Source: Gambelia wislizenii
Lineage: Eukaryota > Chordata > Lepidosauria > Squamata > Crotaphytidae
Direction of reading: 5' to 3'
DNA length: 64,000 bases
Assembly (NCBI GenBank): GCA_030847615.1
Contig: JAUMIR010000004.1
Coordinates: forward strand, 226,590,501 to 226,654,500
Position numbers and translations under genes: made by a program. Below the pieces are notes generated by a model. It did no database searches. It was given only the letters and a program-made list of their open reading frames with translations, and had not been told where the DNA came from. Of this stretch, positions 44,458-56,483 are shown in pieces; the stretch's first letter is position 1; the number at the start of each line of letters is the position of its first letter.

Positions 44458-46215
44458 AGAGTGTCCAGATCAGGATGTCTGACTCTGCCTTCGAGAATGG
44501 TGAGCAGATCCGGACGGGAAGGCAGACGAATGAAACAGCGCTTGGACATGTGTAGCAGAGTCGCAAACCACGCTTGTTGAGGCCACCACGGGGCGATGAG
44601 GATGGCGTTCGCTCGACGAAGCTTGGCAATCACTCTTGTCAGTAGTGGGAATGGAGGGAACAGGTATAGTAGCGGACCCGACCATTGGAACAAGAATGGG
44701 TCTCCCCTCGATCCCGGAGCGCGTCGCCTGGAACAGAACTGGGGACACTGAGCATTCTCGGGAGATGTGAAGAGGTCTACTTGAGGAAAACCCCAGCTCC
44801 GAAAGAGGTCTAAGGTGACCGACCTGTGTAGATGCCACTCGTGGATGGAGAGACTAGAACGGCTGAGTCCGACTGCAAGAGTGTTCTCCTCCCCGGGAAG
44901 ATAGATGGATTGGAGAAACACATTCTTGCGGATGCACCAATCCCAGATGTCCAGTGTGAGCTGCAGAAGTTGGGGGGACCTCAAACCTCCCTGCTTGTTC
45001 AGGTAGTACATGACAGAGGTGTTGTCTGTCAGTATTATCAGGGTCCTGCTCCTCACCAAGGATTTGAAGGCTCGTAACGCTTTCTGGACGGCGAGCAGTT
45101 CCAGGACGTTGATATGGAGAGCTCGCTCTTCATTGCTCCAAGAGCCCCGAATCTCGTAGGACTCGATGTGTGCTCCCCATCCTTGCATTGAGGCATCCGT
45201 TGTCAGGGATATGTTCGGCTGAGGAAGATTGAATGGCATGCCCGACAAGACATTGTCTGGTACCAGCCACCAATCCAGGGAGCGGTGGACCACCCGTGGC
45301 ATTGTAAGCAACTTGTTTGGAGAGTCGAGGAGTGGGTTGGATACTTGCAGGTACCAGTGCTGGAGCGGATGGAACCGAAGTCTGGCGAGGCAGGTCACAT
45401 AAGTCGTGGCCGCCATGTGACCGAGAAGAACCTGAACCGAGTGAGCGGGAAGCCTTCGGGACCAATGGCAGGTATGGATCAGGGACCGAAGGGTGTTGAA
45501 GCGGTCTTGAGGTAAGTATGCTGCTGCAGTTACCAAGTCTAGACGAGCCCCAATGAATTTGATCACTTGAGTCGGCTGGAGCTGAGACTTTTCGATGTTG
45601 ACAACAAGACTCAGGTAGTCTAAGGCATCTAAGGTGAGGCCAACATTGAGTTCGAGCTGATGTCGAGACTCCGCCACAATCAGCCAGTCGTCGATGTAAG
45701 GGAAGACCACCACGCCCTGCTGCTGAAGGAAAGCTGCCACTACTGCCATGCACTTCGTAAAAACTCGAGGAGCAGTCGAGAGGCCGAAGGGAAGAACTCT
45801 GAATTAGAAGGTCTCGGTTCCGATCTGAAACGCAAGGAAGCACCTGTGCTCTGGATGGATCCCTATGTGGAAGTAGGCGTCCTTCAGGTCTATGGAGACG
45901 AACCAGTCATTCTGTTTCACAAGCGGAAGGATGGAGGCCAAGGTGACCATTCTGAATTTTTGGGGGGCTATGTATTTGTTCACCCCACGGAAGTTGAGAA
46001 TCGGGCACAGACCGCCGTCCTTCTTGGTCACCAGAAAGTACCTCGAGAAGAAGCAGGTGATGAAGGTCGGGGTCGACATGTTCGATGGCCCCTTTCTGCA
46101 ACAGGGTCTGCCCCTCCTCGAGGAGGGGAGGGGAGGGCAGTGTTGATCGAACCAGTCCCGTCAGAGGCAGAGTGTCGAACTCTATCCAATAGCCTGTCTG
46201 GATGATTTGAAGCAC
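44427..46215 (-). pseudogene. DIRS-2 reverse transcriptase/RNase H with methyltransferase-like end
   Basis: The RT start (46215-45804) holds FLVTKKDGGLCPILNFRGVN and DWFVSIDLKDAYFHI. One TAA stop in the frame at about 45803 separates it from a 440-codon frame with the active site VVFPYIDDWLIV. RNase H follows (LTTDASMQGWGAHI, HINVLELLAVQKAL, LTDNTSVMYYLNK). Its fourth acidic residue, aspartate in the LADGL motif of DIRS-3, is valine here (LAVGL). The C-terminal block VDLFTSPENAQCPQFC, LLYLFPPFPLLTRVI and ILIAPWWPQQAWF corresponds to the part described in DIRS elements as a Dam-like methyltransferase. Confidence 0.92.
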
Positions 46216-46289
46216 CCAACGGTCTGATGTTATAGAAGACCAGGCTTCCTGGAAGTTGGACAGTCGATCCCCGGAGTGAGGCGTCTAAG

Positions 46290-48624
46290 AAAGAACAGAA
46301 AAAGCATCAGCAAGTCAATCAAAACTCCTTTCAGGCCTGATCCCTGGATCTATGCCGCGATGGTTGGCGGTATCTTGAACCCTGGCTCCTCACCGATGAG
46401 GCCGGAGAGGGAGAGGGAACGTAACTGGACCGACGGTAGGATTGGCCAGAGTACCCTCAACAGAACTGTTGGCCATACGACGGGGCTTGCCAGGAATATC
46501 TGCCTCTAGGACGATATTGAGGTGGAGGTGGAGCCCATACCATATTTCCTGGCAGTGGTCCTCATCTTTTGGGTGAACTCGAGTTTCTCATCGGTTGACC
46601 CATTAAACAAGCCCGATTCGTGAAAGGGGAGATCCTCCATGGTGGCCGAGGCTTGAGGTGTAAGGCCCAAGGAACGCAACCATGCATGCTGACGCAGTGC
46701 AATGGAACCAGCGATGGTTTTCGCTGCGCAGTCTGCCACATGATGGGCCGAATTCATTTGTAGTCCCGCCAAACGACGCCTTTCTTCAGGAAGGTCCTGG
46801 ATGAGATGGCTCATTCTTTCCCACAGGACCTGCTGGTAAGCTCCCATGCAAGCGGAATAGTTCGCCACACGGAAGCTCAGGCCAGCTGCTGAGTAAATTT
46901 TCTTCTCGACAATATCAAGCTTCCTGCCCTCTGGGTCTGGTGGGGATGACAAAGGTCGATGTTGCTTCTTAGAATCATAGAATCATCTTGTTCTGTGCAA
47001 CCTCAACGACCACAGAGTTCGGTCTCGGATGGTTCTGGAGCCAATCCACATGATCGCCACTGACACGGTACAGTCGATCAATCCTTTTAGATGTCGACTG
47101 GATAGATGAGAGGTTCTCCCAAGACCCTTGTGCAATTTTCAATAGAGAGGGCAGTACTGGAATGGAAGCCGTCGGGGGTGCCTTCGACTGGATCCATTGG
47201 AGAATTGGGTCCATGGGGTCAGTCACTCGTTCCTCCAATTTGAGATCTAGCACCAGGGACATCTGGATCATTTGCTCTCCAAAGGTGCGCACATCATCAG
47301 TTGGAGAAGCAGAATCATCCTCCATCAACTCTTTAGGTGAAGGCATATATGGTCAGTACAGGTCCCAAGACATGGCGAAAGACGAGGACGATCCATCCGA
47401 GGAAGGACTACAGTCCCGTGGTGGTGTAGGAGATCGAGGCTGCTGAGTTGGAGGGGTCCGAGGTAGAAGGCGATGTTCAGGAGTGGACACCTGGATCACA
47501 GCATCCCTCTTCGAAATAGGTTTCGCAACATCCAAGGTGGTCAGATGTGGGGATTGAGCAATCGAGCATCCCGTCATGGTAGTGTTGAGGACTTCACCTC
47601 TTGGTGTGAAGATCTGCGAGCCCGTGGGTGACCCGAAGACCACCTTGCAGATGGACCAGGCAAGATCATAGGCAGAATAGGCCGGAATATCATCCTGGAT
47701 TGCAGAAGGTGTGCAGCTTTGAGGCACTACTTCTGACTCGACAACCTCCACCTCTTCATCCGAAGAGTGGCGTTCCAGTAATTGAGCTCTCAACACGACC
47801 AGAGCAGGAGATGTTTCAAGTCGCCTAGGGGACCTCTCGGCACCGGTGCCCAATGGGACCTCGACCGTTACAATCTCCTATTCCGATGGGGTACATGACC
47901 AACGAGCCTCGGGTTCTGTTGGAATGGGAACAGGCAAGGGTCTAGCAAAAGTACCCTCAGCATCCGTTGATTGGCAAGGGGGAACATCTAGAGCTGCAAG
48001 TTCCATGGCCTTGGGCTTCTTAGAACCATCCTTTGTTTTAGACTTGGACTTTGTGGAGTCATGCTTAGAGAGATGCTTCTCCTTTCTCTTCTTCTTCATA
48101 GACTGAGAAGAAGCAGACTCAGTACTGGGACAGTCCTCGGTAGTGGCGGAGGCCCCATCCCGAGAGGCAGCCCTCAATGTCGATGGGATCGGCTCTCAAG
48201 TCGGTGTTGAGCGATCCCGAGCCGAATCCGAGGACGCACGCTGACGAGAGGAATGGAGAGCCCCCGGGTCGGAAGCAGTGGAGCGGCGCCACGATGGGCT
48301 TCGGGACCGACAAAGCTTTTGGCCCTTAGGAGGAGGAGACCAGGAACGTCCACAACCTCATGACTCAGAGGAAGGAGCTGAAGCTGGGGCCGAAACAGAA
48401 GTAGAGGCCGAAGTTGTACCAGGGAGTAAAGCCTTCTCATAAAGGAAGGATTTTAAGCGTGACAGACATTGTTTTCGAGCCTGCCGCATAAAGGCCTTGC
48501 AATGGACACAAGCGTCGACGTTACGAGTTTCTCCCAGGCATATTAAGCAGCAGGAATGCCCATCCGCACTCGGGAGTTTCGCCTGACAAATCACGCAGCA
48601 TTTAAAGGCTCCTTTCCCAGACAT
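46290..48624 (-). pseudogene. DIRS-2 Gag (broken)
   Basis: The likely start at 48624 gives MSGKGAFKCCVICQAKLPSA, then HSCCLICLGETRNVDACVHC, a cysteine-rich module of four or more CxxC pairs. Low-complexity serine- and proline-rich sequence with a KKKRKEKH cluster follows. Then come two conserved blocks: SIPVLPSLLKIAQGSWENLS (47100s) and GLSFRVANYSACMGAYQQVL with LQMNSAHHVADCAAKTIAGS (46900-46650). The frame is interrupted by several shifts and by a TAG near 46506. Confidence 0.85.
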
Positions 48625-49064
48625 TTTATTCACAATAAGTGCAGAAAAATCGTAGTCAAAGGCAGTCCGAGGTCTATAACAGTATCTGAGGTGAATGCCA
48701 AACCGAGGGAGTAAGCCAAAATCGTCGTCAAAAGCCAGAAACAGGTAAAAAAACAGCGAGATCAGAAGCCAAATACCAAAACCAGAAGGATAGAGCAAAA
48801 ACCATCATCAAAAAGCCAAACCAGATTGTGAGAGAGAAAAACACCTAGCGCACAAAGGTTCCTTCAAGCTGCTAACGCGGCGGAAAGAAAGGAACTGAGG
48901 GGATTTAGACGGGAAGCCCTTCTAAGGGACCGTTAGGGTAGGTGGAGTTACCGCCAAAAATATATCAAAGCATATTCTGCCTAGCGTTTCTAGAAGGTTC
49001 CGATGCTCTGCACAGGCGCAGGAGTAACCAGCTGTGTGATTCACAGAGACCACGAAGAAGATCT

Positions 49065-49660
49065 ATGCCTTAGCACAACAAACCTTCACTTTTACTCAAA
49101 CTCTTCACCATAACACAAGGACAAACAGCATTTATTTTTCACTAGAGAGCTAAAACACTCAACACTTCTCATTACAGAAGGATTCATGTTCTTTTAGGGA
49201 TTTATAATTCTAACTTTATAGTTTTCTAATGACAAATTTTGAGCATAATTGTCATGGTTCTGTTTGGCACTGCTTAGCCTTTCTTCCTCCTAAATTGAAT
49301 CAGTCTCTGTATCATTTGCTACAAGGGCTTAGACAATTTCTTTAAAAAGTAATCAATTATAATCACAGTTCCAAGCCACTGCAACATTAGTAGTTACAAT
49401 TTTTTAAACAATCACTTATTTCTGTCCTTTCAAAAGTAATTAAGATGGGCAGGTTTGGTTACCTTTTTAAAAGTTGCTGGCCTATGGTATAAAACACACT
49501 CTTCTCCCATCCACCTTACTGTTGCCTCAAAACTCACAAAAGACCACAAGGTGACAGCATGAAACACAACAAAAAACATAATGTAAACTGTGTGAGATTC
49601 TGCTTCCACCATTTAATAGAGGCCACACACTGCTAACTACCAAGAGTGACTTTCAAATGT
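49065..49660. other. Intronic DNA with no assigned feature
   Basis: AT-rich, nothing recognised. Confidence 0.4.
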
Positions 49661-49666
49661 CACGTC

Positions 49667-49900
49667 TATACTGTGAAAGGAGTGAACCATTTCCTCATTA
49701 AGTTACAGGTATTGGTAGAGGGGACATGAAACAGGGCCTTCTCAGTGGCTGCCCCTAGGCTCTGTAACCCCCTTCTTAGGGAGGCTAGAACTGCTCCATC
49801 CTTGCATTGGGAGGCAAAGGCTTTTTTATTCAGACAGGGTTTTAGAACTAAAGTTTTTAAAGCAAAGGGATTCAAGAGGGTGCTGTATTGTTTAAAATTG
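49667..49900 (+). mobile_element. L2 LINE 3' end fragment
   Basis: CAGGGCCTTCTCAGTGGCTG, CTTCTTAGGGAGGCTAGAAC and AGGCTTTTTTATTCAGACAG follow the last codons and 3' UTR of reptile L2. Confidence 0.78.
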
Positions 49901-50082
49901 TACTTTTAAAAAAACCCTGCTTTTTATCTTTTTAGGTGTATGCTTTACCTTTTCCCCAAACTTATTCTAGAATGTTTGGGGGTGGTTGGAGTTGTCAGCT
50001 AGGAGAAGCGGCCACAACTCCAACTCAACACAACTCTAGCAGCCTTGTTTCCTAGGTCAGTGTGACACAGGCAGAAACTTCA

Positions 50083-50950
<868 letters not shown>

Positions 50951-51096
50951 GTAACACCTCTGAGACAGAGAGAAAGAATTTGGTAGCATAAGCTTTCATA
51001 GACTTAAGTCTACTTCATCAGCTGCATGGAGTGAAGTGCCTCGGAACAGACCTTTATAGCTATGAATGAGCAGGTACTATGTGTGAATAGCTATAA

Positions 51097-51401
51097 AAGT
51101 GGTTCTTAACCTGTGGTCTGTGGACCCCTCAGGGGTCCACAATGTGCTCACAGAGGGTCAGCAAAGGCAGTGGAGCAGCCATGTGACAGGAACCAAAGCA
51201 AAGGTTGGCTGTATTGGCCTGTGTATGGCCATTCAATCCACTCCAGCCACAAACTTGCAGGAAGATCTAGTGTTTCTGAGGGAACGAGTTTAATTGATGG
51301 TGTAATTGTATCATCATCATCATCATCATCTTGAGTTAAGTCTTCACATCCACAGCAACAAAAGATATTTAAAGGATCCCTGGTAAAGAAAAGAGTCATT
51401 G
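51097..51401 (+). mobile_element. hAT non-autonomous element
   Basis: The start AAGTGGTTCTTAACCTGTGG and end AAAGAAAAGAGTCATTG are degraded versions of the 1346-1662 ends. Flanks AGCTATAA (51089-51096) and AGCTATAG (51402-51409) match at 7 of 8. An ATC triplet run lies at 51309-51330. Confidence 0.82.
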
Positions 51402-51761
51402 AGCTATAGAAATGCAAATCATGTGGGTATGGCAATAAGGTGACAAGTTCAGTTTTAACAATGGTCATTGCAGGACAAAAGCAGGAGGAAATATGTTGCT
51501 CTTTTGGCCAGTTTATCACATCTCCTTTCTTGTTCCCAGAGAGCATCACACTGCATTCCAATAACTACTTACCTTGACTTTAGGTAACATATTTCCTCCT
51601 GCCTTGTCCGGTAGTTAAAACTGAACTTTTCACCTCATTACCATATCCACAAGTTTTGCATTTTACAGCTGTTCACACATACCACCTGCTCATTCATAGC
51701 TATAAAAGTATTTTCCTAGGCACTTCACTCCATCCCATCTGATGAAGTATCTGATGAAGTA

Positions 51762-52184
51762 CAGTCGTCCTCTGTATTGGTCCCAGGACCCCCGTGGATA
51801 CCAAAATTCACAGATGTTCAAGTTCCCACCCTGACAACCATTGGCAAAAGCGCTAGCCACCCACCCACCTTGAGTGTCAGCCACTATGGGAAGAGAACCT
51901 CCAGGGTGGCTTCCTGGTCTCTGCCAAGCTCAGCTTACCATAAGCCCACTGGAATTCTGCTCTGAGTGGCCCACTCTTTTCTTCCTTCCCTCTCTTCCTC
52001 CCTCTCCCTCTCTACCCTGCCCCACCTCAGCAGCTTCTTCACTGCAGAACAGGTTCCACCAGGGTCCTCTCACAAGGCCACCACAGAATGGGTGGTGCAA
52101 GGCTGAGATAAGACATCATGCATTACTTTAAAAAAAAAATATCGATCCACGGTTGGTTGAATCCACAGATGCGGAGGACTGACT
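51762..52184. mobile_element. Tigger/MER2-like MITE
   Basis: It starts CAGTCGTCCTCTGTATTGGT after TA and ends near GATGCGGAGGACTGACTA. CCCCCGTGGATACCAAAATT and ATCCACGGTTGGTTGAATCC are the diagnostic inner motifs. The exact right end is uncertain by a few bases. Confidence 0.8.
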
Positions 52185-52252
52185 ATAGGCCAGCTTCTTT
52201 CTCTCAGTCTCAAAGGTGCTACAAGATTCCTTTGTATACTGATCCAGACCAA

Positions 52253-52472
52253 GGCCAAATCCACACTACACAAATAAACTGGATTTGAAACTGGATTATT
52301 TTGCCATGGTGCCTCCCTATGGAATCCTGGGATTTGTAGTTTGGTGAGGCACCAGCACTCTTTGGCAGAGAAGGCTAAAGACCTTGTAAAACTATGAATC
52401 CCATGATTCAATAGGATGGAGCCATGGCAAATAATCCAGTTTCAAACTGGATTTGTGTAGTGTACATTTGAC
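52253..52472. mobile_element. Palindromic MITE, third related member
   Basis: GGCCAAATCCACACTACACA at the left is the inverse complement of GTGTAGTGTACATTTGACC at the right. CTGGATTTGAAACTGGATTA pairs with TAATCCAGTTTCAAACTGGA. The centre (CTATGGAATCCTGGGATTTG, AGCACTCTTTGGCAGAGAAG) is shared with 23398-23614. Confidence 0.84.
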
Positions 52473-53324
52473 CTAACATGGCTATGTCTTAGAAATAAAT
52501 AACTTGTGAGTGTATCCCATACTACTGTGATATCATATGGACTACAGATACTAATTTGGAAAACTACATGACAAAGTTACTCCCCATTCAAACACTGAAC
52601 TTGGGAATTAATAATGGTAGCACTGGAAGAAGCTAGATCATGTCCCTACCATACAGCATGCCATTCTGAACATTACCAAGCCCCAAGGGATGTGGCGGCA
52701 TGGAAGCAGCTATTCAGTCATTTCAAGCAGAGGAGATTCTGTCTATCACATAGAACCCCTAAATGATGTAATCTTATCAAATTCTCAGGATGGCAAATTA
52801 TTGGTGATAGATAATTTTATAATGATTAGATTAAATACTCCCATATGTTTGAACAAATCTGGAATACAAATAATAGCATGATAGTAGAAACTCAGATTAC
52901 CAGGTGGTGTCCTCTGTAACATGTTTGACCTGCTAGAGACCTTCCTTCAAATTAGATTTCTTCCAGAGCTTGCCCAATTCAGTCCAATTATGCACATTAA
53001 CCACAGAAATCCCTTCTTGGCTGCAGAATGATTGGAAGCCCACAATACCTGATTCACTAATGTTGTTGGTTTTGTTAAGAACTGGGGCATCTCTGAAACC
53101 AGTGTCAAGTTCATATTATTTTACCAGCCAAAAATGAGCACTCTGCTGGTTTCCCTCCAAGCTGCTGTTATTTGCACAAACATTCTCAAATTACCCCTTC
53201 AAAAACCCTAAGTGAGAATTACTGTATGTTATTCATATTTCTTTTACTTCACACAAAACACAGCATTATATCAAGCATCAGCTATAGTTTTCCACAGCAT
53301 AATCAATGGTAACACAAGTTCACC
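52473..53324. other. Intronic DNA with no assigned feature
   Basis: Nothing recognised. Confidence 0.4.
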
Positions 53325-53526
53325 TACATGTTGGAATATGACTCTGGAGGCCAGGGTTTGAATACCCAATCAGCCATGGAAACCCACTGGGTGACCTCAG
53401 GCAAGTCAAATTCTCCCAGCCTCTGAGGAAGGCAAAGGTAAACCTCCTCTAAACAAATCTTTCCAAGAAAAGCCTGTGATAGGTTCACCTTAGGATTGCT
53501 GTAGGTTCGAAACAACCTGAAGGCAC

Positions 53527-53562
<36 letters not shown>
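53325..53562 (+). mobile_element. ACA-type SINE, nearly complete
   Basis: TTGGAATATGACTCTGGAGG with GGGTTTGAATACC at the B-box place, then GAAACCCACTGGGTGACCTC, GGAAGGCAAAGGTAAACCTC, and a tail CTGAAGGCACACAACAACAA ending in about eleven AAC units (53529-53562). It is the clearest full copy in the window. Confidence 0.88.
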
Positions 53563-54007
53563 TGCCTGCAAATCTCCCCTGGTAGAGGAGGAGGAAAAGG
53601 AGGAGGGAAGGTGGGAAAAAGCAGGAAAGTTTTAAAAACATCTAGCTGCTCATTAGCTGTGCCCTACAGACATTAGCCAGTCTTTAAATCTTTACTTACC
53701 TTCTCCTTCAGTCTAGAGGTTAAACATACTGTATGATGCACCTGAGAAAGCCTAAACTAATCCCACTGAACATTTGCCTGCTGTGGTTCCTTCTTTTCTT
53801 TTGTTTCTCTCTCTCTCTCCCCTTCTCTCTCTTTCTTTTTAAAAAAGGACGAGTAGTAGGAATTCTCCCTGAAAGCTCTAAAATTCTTAGGTCCAGACCT
53901 ACGAGAAGAAATGTTGCCCACTGGAAATGAGGAGCCGAAGATGCAGATGAGCGAATGCTCCATTCACAGCAGAGGCAGAATTCAATTCCAGCCAACACTG
54001 CCTAGGG

Positions 54008-54143
54008 CAGTAGTTCCCAAATTTTGGTCCTCCAGATGTTTTCAACTTCTGCGCCTCAAATTCCTGACTGTTGGCCAAGCTGGCTGGGGCTTCTGGAAGA
54101 TGAAGTCCAAAACACCTAGAGGACCAAAGTTTGGGAACCACAG
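54008..54143. mobile_element. Palindromic hAT MITE
   Basis: CAGTAGTTCCCAAATTTTGG and CCAAAGTTTGGGAACCACAG are the two ends, and the flanks GCCTAGGG (54000-54007) and GCCTAGGA (54144-54151) match at 7 of 8. Confidence 0.84.
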
Positions 54144-54151
54144 GCCTAGGA

Positions 54152-54733
54152 GATAAAGTCCCGGATTGAAGGTGTTGGTGCAATGCCACACTTTACTTAC
54201 TGGGGCCAGAGTGTACAGAGCCAAAAGAACCTTCTAGGCTCACAGTACAGAGGAGACATTGTCCACAACAAGGAAAAAAAAAACCCACCTCTCTTGACAC
54301 CTTACTAGAAGTGTGCCAAACATATGAAAAGTAAACACCACAGGGACAGTATAAGGAATATGTTGTGTAAACTTTTATCAGACTTATTAGAACATCTTAA
54401 TCCACATAATACCTACATAACTCCATCTATCACAACTAAGGAATGTCTTATTATTGATTACTACAATGACTAATGAGAAATCAGCCTGCCAATATTTTCT
54501 GCAGCTGCTACTTGCTCCACACTTCCCTTTTACCACTAGCTTGGAAAATGCAGGACTAAGTATCAGCTTTACCCCTTAAAGATGGTCAGACTTTGGCACA
54601 GACCTTCTGCATGCTGGCTGCTAGTGCACTGGCACTAAGGAACCAAACCTTTTTTAATTTCTCTTTTTCTTAGAAAGATACTCTAAAAAATGCTGACAAC
54701 ACAAATCCAGGCTACCTTAGAGAAAACCAATTA
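54152..54733. other. Intronic DNA with no assigned feature
   Basis: Nothing recognised. Confidence 0.4.
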
Positions 54734-54962
54734 CAGTTGTCCCTCCATATCCACAGATTTGGTATCCAAGGATTTAAGTATTCACGGTTTGAGCATATTC
54801 TTTAAAAAATAATAATCCAAAAAGCAAACCTTAATTTTGCCATCTTATATAAGGGACACCATTTTGTGATGCCATTACATATAATGGGACTTGAGTATTC
54901 AAGGATTTTGGTATCCACGGGGGTCCTGGAACCAAACCCTAGCAAATATGAAGGGACAACTG
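54734..54962. mobile_element. Tigger/MER2-like MITE, 229 bp, TA-flanked
   Basis: The ends CAGTTGTCCCTCCATATCCA and ATATGAAGGGACAACTG are near-perfect inverted repeats flanked by TA on both sides. It is the best-preserved member of the family in the window and the reference for 24033-24240, 11407 and 3719. Confidence 0.9.
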
Positions 54963-54974
54963 TATCTAGATCCT

Positions 54975-55215
54975 TTCCAATCTGAGTTCAGCCCTTGTTG
55001 GTGCTATGTGCCTTGGAAGTTCTTACCAACTTATGGCGATCCTAAGGTGAACCTATCAAGGGGTTTTCTGGGCAAGATTTGTTCAGAGGTTTGCCTTTAC
55101 CTTCCTCTGAGGCTGAGAGAATATGACTTGCCCAAGGTCATCCATGACCAAGTGGGGATATTGACTCTGTTCTCCAGGGTCAAACAGTCCAACGTTCAAG
55201 CCACTACACCACATT
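54975..55215 (-). mobile_element. ACA-type SINE on the minus strand
   Basis: In reverse complement it reads TGGTGTAGTGGCTTGAACGT, GACCTTGGGCAAGTCATATT, GCCTCAGAGGAAGGTAAAGG and TTGATAGGTTCACCTTAGGA, the order of the ACA SINE. The ACA tail is lost. Confidence 0.8.
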
Positions 55216-55279
55216 GGCTCGCTGGTTCAGGCGTACCTGGCCAACATAATCCAGATGAGATTACCACAACATAGTCGAC

Positions 55280-55750
55280 ATGGAATTGCCTTTAAAAAGT
55301 GTCCAGAAATTACAGCCAATGTGCAATGTTGTGGCCAGAATACTCTTCAGTGCCCATTTTTGGGGACCACAGTATGCCAGTGTTTTTTAAACTGCAATTT
55401 ATTTCTGGGGCCAATTCAAATTACTAGTTTACCTAGGAGTAGTTATTACCTATAAAGCCCTCAGTGGCTTGGAACCAGGATGTCTGAAGGCCTAGCTCCT
55501 TCCTCCTCTGCCCCCCCCCCAAAAAAACTTTATCTGTGCCCCCAGTTGGGGTTATTTTAAGAGGTGTGCTCTGTGTTGCCCCAAGAAGAGAGAGGTGAGA
55601 TGGATGTGATGCAGGGCAAGGCCTTTTCAGGGACAGCACTCCAAATCTTGAGTTCCCTTCCACCTGTTTAAGTAGTTAAGACATTTTTTATTTTGCTAGG
55701 CTTTTAGTGCATTTTTAATCTTGATGGCTATGGTTTCTGATTTACCTACA
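55280..55750 (+). mobile_element. L2 LINE 3' end fragment
   Basis: CTTTAAAAAGTGTCCAGAAA, TATAAAGCCCTCAGTGGCTT, GGCAAGGCCTTTTCAGGGAC and GTTCCCTTCCACCTG follow the last part of the reptile L2 ORF2, with stops. A C/A homopolymer patch interrupts it at 55510-55527. Confidence 0.72.
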
Positions 55751-56159
55751 GTATTTAATCCTGTATCAGTCACAGTTAACGTGTCTGCTTTTCACTATGG
55801 AGCTAAACTTTCAACATTTCTCATTACAAAATCACTAATGTTTGTAACTGTAAATCTATAAAAGAAACAGTTGTGGAAGGACAGGTTGCTCACCTGTAAC
55901 TGTAGATCTTCGAGTGGTCTTCTGTGAATTCATACAGTGGGTTACTCCTGCGCCTGCGCAGAGCACTCGAAACTTTCTGGAATTGCTAGGCAGAATAGGT
56001 TTTTTTACATTTTGGTGGTAACTCTGCCCATCCCATCAGTATCTATAATGGTGCTCCCGCCTAATTCCCCTCAGTTCCTTTAAGGGCGCCGGAATTAGCA
56101 GCACCAGGAACATTAGAGCATATGTGCCATAGAAGGACATAGAGAGGAGGATGGGCGGG

Positions 56160-56250
56160 TCTGTGTGAATTCACAGAAGACCACTCAAACATCTATGGTT
56201 ACAGGTGAGCAACCTGTCTATCTTCTTCATGATCTCTGTGAATACACAGA
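56160..56250. repeat. Internal complementary region of DIRS-3
   Basis: TATGGTTACAGGTGAGCAAC plus CTGTC mirrors the left edge and is followed by TATCTTCTTCATGATCTCTG, which mirrors the right edge. Confidence 0.9.
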
Positions 56251-56483
56251 GTGGGTAGATTAGCAAGCTTCACCCAAAGGAGGTTGGTGTCGTGCCAAAG
56301 GATTAGACGAAGACCAATGTTCACAAATGATATTCTCTGAACTATACCAAAGACTTAAAATGTGAAACTATACTTTAGCTTTAATCATCATGTATCAAAG
56401 AGTCAGCTGGTTATATCATAGTTAACCAAGCAAATTCACTTATTGTATGGAAGACAACAGGACAGCTCTACCAAAACAGGCCT

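Larger units (their letters stand above)
42845..49062 (-). mobile_element. DIRS-2: the most complete DIRS retrotransposon of the window
   Basis: The edges are GGACAGGTTGCTTACCTGTA at the left and GACCACGAAGAAGAT at the right. Inverted terminal repeats of about 185 bp (from about 42876 and from 48880) share GGTTACTCCTGCGCCTGCGC, TTCTAGAAACGCTAGGCAGA and CCCTCAGTTC in complement. An internal complementary region lies at 43129-43222. On the minus strand the order is Gag, RT/RNase H with a C-terminal methyltransferase-like block, then tyrosine recombinase overlapping the polymerase frame. At about 6.2 kb the length is normal for DIRS. Several stops, a frameshift and catalytic changes show it is inactive. 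It lies in the intron between exons a and b, sense to JARID2. Confidence 0.94.
50955..52240. mobile_element. Long inverted-repeat element with two nested transposons
   Basis: The left arm (about 50955-51090) reads AGACAGAGAGAAAGAATTTG, ACTTCATCAGCTGCATGGAG, TATAGCTATGAATGAGCAGG. The right arm (51650-51760, resuming 52185-52240) has the inverse complements CCTGCTCATTCATAGCTATA, CACTTCACTCCATCCCATCT and TTCTTTCTCTCAGTCTCAAA. A hAT element occupies 51097-51401 and a Tigger-like element 51762-52184. The family of the host repeat is not identified. Confidence 0.72.

Noticed and set aside
45660..46205. 181-codon plus-strand frame
   Set aside because: Antisense to the DIRS-2 reverse transcriptase, whose motifs are clear on the minus strand.
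42845..49062. DIRS-2 as an endogenous retrovirus or gypsy element
   Set aside because: There are no LTRs, integrase or protease. Inverted ends, a circle-junction region and a tyrosine recombinase identify DIRS.
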